Assembly (NCBI GenBank): GCA_964609025.1
Contig: CAZSQM010000012.1
Span: 17,009-81,008, forward strand
From: SIG307 sp964609025
GTDB lineage: Bacteria > Bacillota > Clostridia > Lachnospirales > Lachnospiraceae
Reading direction: 5' to 3'
DNA: 64,000 nt
The notes under the pieces are model-generated. The model did not search any database. It saw nothing but the letters and a program-made list of their open reading frames with translations, and had not been told where the DNA came from. Of the stretch, positions 61,186 through 64,000 are shown one piece after another. A program made the position numbers and the translations under genes. Position 1 is the first letter of the stretch. Every line of letters begins with the position of its first letter.

Positions 61186-62055
61186 ATGTCGGAAAAGAAG
61201 AAAGAACGGCTGGATGTATTGCTGGTTCGGCGAAATATGGCGGAATCAAGAGAAAAGGCAAAAGCCTATATTATGGCAGGCAATGTGTTTGTAGACGGTG
61301 TCCGGGAGGACAAGGCAGGGACGAATGTTTCGGAGGACGCCCTGCTTGAACTGCGTGGCCTGGCAATGAAATATGTGAGCCGCGGCGGTTTTAAATTAGA
61401 GAAGGCGGTAGACGTATTCGGAGTAAAGTTAGAGAATGCGGTTTGTATGGATGTGGGTTCTTCCACCGGCGGTTTTACGGATTGTATGCTGCAAAACGGA
61501 GCCCAAAAGGTGTTCGCGGTGGATGTGGGGACCAACCAGCTTGCATGGAAGCTGCGCACGGACGAGCGGGTGATTTCTATGGAAAAAACGAATATCCGTT
61601 ATGTGACACCGGAGGATATCGGGGAAGCAGTGGATTTCGTATCCGTCGATGTGGCGTTTATTTCTCTGACAAAGGTGCTGGAGCCGGTGTATCACCTGAT
61701 GAAAAACGGCGCGCGGATTGTGTGCCTGATTAAACCGCAGTTTGAGGCAGGAAGAGAAAAGGTCGGAAAAAAGGGTGTGGTAAGAGAACGGGAAACTCAT
61801 TTGGAAGTAATCGAACAGGTAATCCGCTACGGGGATTCGTTAGGATTTCTTATGTTGGGACTGGATTATTCGCCGATTCGCGGACCGGAAGGAAATATTG
61901 AGTATCTGCTGTATATGGAAAAGCGGGAAAAAGCACCGGCTGAGGCGGCTGCAAAAGACAAAGAAGCGCAAGTGCCGCTTTCAAAGGAGGCAGAGGAGCT
62001 TCTTGCAACGGCGGATTGCATTACAAAAAAAGCTCACGAGGCACTGGAAAAATAG
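61186..62055 (+). CDS. tlyA: TlyA-family rRNA methyltransferase
   Basis: A 289-aa protein: N-terminal S4 domain (RLDVLLVRRNMAESREKAKAYIMAGNVFVDG) and an FtsJ-like methyltransferase domain with CMDVGSSTGGFTDCMLQNGA (SAM), FVSVDVAFISLTKVL and VCLIKPQFEAGREKVGKKGVVRE. Members 2'-O-methylate rRNA; some act as haemolysins when expressed elsewhere. It sits in the usual dxs-tlyA-nadK-argR order. ATG 61186 follows GCGGAGG. Confidence 0.94.
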   Translation: MSEKKKERLDVLLVRRNMAESREKAKAYIMAGNVFVDGVREDKAGTNVSEDALLELRGLAMKYVSRGGFKLEKAVDVFGVKLENAVCMDVGSSTGGFTDCMLQNGAQKVFAVDVGTNQLAWKLRTDERVISMEKTNIRYVTPEDIGEAVDFVSVDVAFISLTKVLEPVYHLMKNGARIVCLIKPQFEAGREKVGKKGVVRERETHLEVIEQVIRYGDSLGFLMLGLDYSPIRGPEGNIEYLLYMEKREKAPAEAAAKDKEAQVPLSKEAEELLATADCITKKAHEALEK

Positions 62056-62086
62056 CAGGGGAAGCGGAATGCACAGGGAATTTTGC

Positions 62087-62115
62087 TTGACTTTCCTTTC
62101 GTTTGGTTGTAGACT
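62087..62115 (+). promoter_or_regulatory. Promoter before nadK
   Basis: TTGACT (62087-62092) and TAGACT (62110-62115) with 17-bp spacing in the 103-bp gap after tlyA. It suggests that nadK-argR can be transcribed separately from dxs-tlyA. Confidence 0.6.
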
Positions 62116-62158
62116 ATAACTACCAAAAAAGTATGTCTGACAGGAGGGCAAAGCGCCG

Positions 62159-62992
62159 ATGAAGAAAGTTTGCGTAATAGCGAATGCCGGAAAGAGGGCA
62201 GCGGCAGAGATGGCGGAGCGGGTGCTCTCCTTTTTTCGTCAGAGAGGAACGGAAGGTGTTGTACTCCTTGAGGACTTTTCGGAACAGACTTCTTACAACG
62301 AAGCCCTGACAGAAGGCGTCGAATGTGCGATAGTGCTCGGCGGCGACGGAACGCTGATTCGTGCGGCGGGGCGTTTGGCTGCAAAAAAAATTCCGGTGCT
62401 CGGGATTAACCTTGGCAATCTTGGATTTTTAACCAGCGCGGAGTGCGCAGGCGCCGAAGAAGCCCTGGAAGCGTTGGCTGCGGGAGATTATCGGGTAGAA
62501 GAGCGTATGATGTTAGAAGTGTCGGTAGGCGGCAAGGTATTTGACACGGCATTAAACGATGCGGTCATTACGCGCAGCGGCTTTTCCAGAATTATCAGCG
62601 TCAGCATTTTTGTAAATGATAAGCCGGTTTGCACCTACCGCGGCGACGGGGTGATTATTGCGACGCCGACCGGTTCTACCGGGTATAACCTGTCCGCCGG
62701 GGGACCTGTGGTTGTTCCGACCACGGAGTTGATTTTAATTACTCCGATTTGTCCGCATTCTCTGAATGCCAGAGGCATTTTGGTTTCGGGAGAGGATGAA
62801 GTACGTCTGGTAGTGCAGGAGGAAAAGAAAACGCAGGATGAGGAAGCGATTGTTACCGTAGACGGGCAGAAAGCGAAAAAACTTGCGGCAGAGGACGGAG
62901 TTGTGATTCGCAAAACCGACAAAAAAGCGTATTTTGTGCAGCTCAATAACCATAGCTTTTTTGATGTGTTACATAGAAAGCTGGGAAGCTAG
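62159..62992 (+). CDS. nadK: NAD kinase
   Basis: A 277-aa kinase converting NAD+ to NADP+. GGDGTLIRAAG holds the catalytic Asp, followed by LGINLGNLGFLTS, the typical GDGVIIATPTGSTGYNLSAGGP loop and VTVDGQ. Length fits. The RBS AGGAGGG lies 11 bp upstream. Confidence 0.95.
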   Translation: MKKVCVIANAGKRAAAEMAERVLSFFRQRGTEGVVLLEDFSEQTSYNEALTEGVECAIVLGGDGTLIRAAGRLAAKKIPVLGINLGNLGFLTSAECAGAEEALEALAAGDYRVEERMMLEVSVGGKVFDTALNDAVITRSGFSRIISVSIFVNDKPVCTYRGDGVIIATPTGSTGYNLSAGGPVVVPTTELILITPICPHSLNARGILVSGEDEVRLVVQEEKKTQDEEAIVTVDGQKAKKLAAEDGVVIRKTDKKAYFVQLNNHSFFDVLHRKLGS

Positions 62993-63032
62993 TGGGATTT
63001 TAAGTAAAATTATGAAGATGGAGAAGGAAACG

Positions 63033-63506
63033 ATGAAGACAGCAAGACAGAACAAAATCATTGAGTTGGTGGAAAAGAATGAAATCGAAACCCAGGAGGA
63101 GTTGGGGGAGCTTTTGAAGAGGGAAGGATTTCATGTGACTCAGGCAACGATTTCCCGTGATATCCGCGAGCTGAAGCTAATTAAGGTTGCCATTGATTTG
63201 GATCGCCAGAAGTATATTATACTGCGGGAACATAGCATAGAAATGAATGAAAAGTTTGTAAGAATTCTGCAGGATTCCTTTGTTTCTATGGCAAAGGCGC
63301 AGAACATTATGGTAATCAAGACGGTATCCGGCATGGCGATGGCTGCTGCTGCTGCGTTAGATGCGTTGCAGTTAGACGGAGTTGTCGGTTGTATTGCCGG
63401 GGATGATACGATTATGTGTGCCATCCGAACCGAAAAGGAAACCGAAACGGTCATGGAGAAACTGCATCGTCTGCTCGGTGACAGAAGAATAAACGAAAAA
63501 GAATAA
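63033..63506 (+). CDS. argR: Arginine repressor
   Basis: A 157-aa hexameric regulator. N-terminal winged helix (ELGELLKREGFHVTQATISRDIRELKLIKV) and C-terminal arginine-binding domain (GVVGCIAGDDTIMCAIRT, with the GDD motif). Earlier ATGs at 63012 and 63018 are possible; 63033 is best spaced from GGAGAAGG. In many Firmicutes recN follows argR; here yebC does. Confidence 0.93.
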   Translation: MKTARQNKIIELVEKNEIETQEELGELLKREGFHVTQATISRDIRELKLIKVAIDLDRQKYIILREHSIEMNEKFVRILQDSFVSMAKAQNIMVIKTVSGMAMAAAAALDALQLDGVVGCIAGDDTIMCAIRTEKETETVMEKLHRLLGDRRINEKE

Positions 63507-63519
63507 AGGAGAATTTTTT

Positions 63520-64000
63520 ATGTCAGGTCATTCCAAGTTTGCAAACATTAAGCACAAGAAAGAAAAGAACGATGCCGCAAAGGGTAAGATTTTTACTATT
63601 ATCGGCCGTGAAATTGCCGTTGCGGTAAAAGAAGGCGGACCGGATCCGGCAAATAACTTCAAGCTTGCCACCGTTATTGCAAAGGCAAAGGCAAACAATA
63701 TGCCGAACGATACCATTGACCGCGGAATCAAAAAGGCCGCCGGGGATGTCGGAAATGTAAACTACGAATACGTTACCTATGAAGGATATGGTCCGAGCGG
63801 TATTGCAATTATTGTAGATGCACTGACTGACAACAAAAACCGTACCGCAGCGAATGTGCGCAGTGCATTTACCAAAGGAAACGGAAATATGGGAACGACA
63901 GGCTGCGTATCATATATGTTTGATAAAAAGGGTCAGATTATCGTAGCAAAGGAAGATTATTCCGGTGATGCGGACGAGCTGATGATGGTTGCTCTGGATG
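63520..64000 (+). CDS. YebC/PmpR-family protein, 5' part only
   Basis: The first 160 codons of a YebC/PmpR protein, cut by the window edge. MSGHSKFANIKHKKEKNDAAKGKIFT (canonically SGHSKWANIKHRK), NMPNDTIDRGIKKAAGD and YEGYGPSGIAIIVDALTDNKNRTAANVRSAF are diagnostic. The family acts as a DNA-binding regulator or, in recent work, as a ribosome-associated factor that eases proline stalls. The tryptophan of the first motif is Phe here. RBS AAAGGAGAA. Confidence 0.94.
   Translation, partial: MSGHSKFANIKHKKEKNDAAKGKIFTIIGREIAVAVKEGGPDPANNFKLATVIAKAKANNMPNDTIDRGIKKAAGDVGNVNYEYVTYEGYGPSGIAIIVDALTDNKNRTAANVRSAFTKGNGNMGTTGCVSYMFDKKGQIIVAKEDYSGDADELMMVALD

Overview
The window is a 64 kb, almost fully coding stretch of a low-to-mid GC Clostridia chromosome, most probably a spore-forming member of the Lachnospiraceae. 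The reasons are a complete spoIIIAA-AH sporulation operon, a DUF5688-like protein, the nusB-xseA-xseB-ispA-dxs-tlyA-nadK-argR housekeeping string, HisZ with a short HisG, RecU, RelQ and strong AGGAGG ribosome binding sites. Nearly all genes are on the + strand. The exceptions are a secreted protein (4904-6013), aroE (50006-50776) and a 28-codon gene remnant (16087-16173). No rRNA, prophage, intact insertion sequence or CRISPR array was seen; there is one tRNA (Arg, anticodon CCG).

Layout. 1-3.6 kb: the two subunits of an NfnAB-type ferredoxin-NADP+ oxidoreductase, then a GGDEF/EAL protein with a degenerate GGDEF motif. 3.7-6.1 kb: a DUF5688-like gene converging on a secreted protein. 6.1-10.2 kb: tRNA-Arg, rluF-like, ligA, metA (with the acetyl-CoA-type Glu111). 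10.2-15.6 kb: a LytTR response regulator and GHKL kinase, then two ABC exporter half-transporters. 15.6-16.3 kb: the only long non-coding region. It holds four complete 52-bp tandem hairpin repeats with degenerate flanking units, a gene remnant with an intact promoter, and a double-palindrome operator. 16.3-20.4 kb: a GntR/YtrA-type regulator, an ABC ATPase and four membrane proteins, three of which are paralogues. 20.5-30.7 kb: an anti-sigma-like zinc-finger protein, polA, coaE, an FtsA-like ATPase with an extended C-terminus, a WalJ-like hydrolase, an ACT protein paired with a UPF0210 protein, and pepD. 30.7-39.3 kb: two LCP ligases, relQ, rsmF-like, two pseudouridine synthases, a HAD phosphatase, an unknown membrane protein and recU. 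39.3-41.2 kb: a monocistronic zinc-ribbon/propeller membrane protein. 41.3-47.5 kb: a histidine cluster (hisZ-G-D-B-A and a HisF-like/HisI/HisE fusion). 47.5-50.8 kb: a 43-aa membrane peptide, a MATE transporter behind a structured leader, AlkD-like and aroE. 51-56 kb: spoIIIAA-AH behind a sigma-E-like promoter. 56-64 kb: Asp23, nusB, xseAB, ispA, dxs, tlyA, nadK, argR and the start of yebC.

Most of the window is core metabolism, RNA modification, DNA replication/repair and sporulation. The parts most worth a second look are the 15.6-20.4 kb island (hairpin repeats, remnant gene, doubly operated ABC operon with triplicated membrane proteins), the HisF-like domain fused to HisIE in a his cluster lacking hisH and hisF, and the alternative-hairpin leader before the MATE gene. 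Function calls rest on motifs read by eye; no database search was run.
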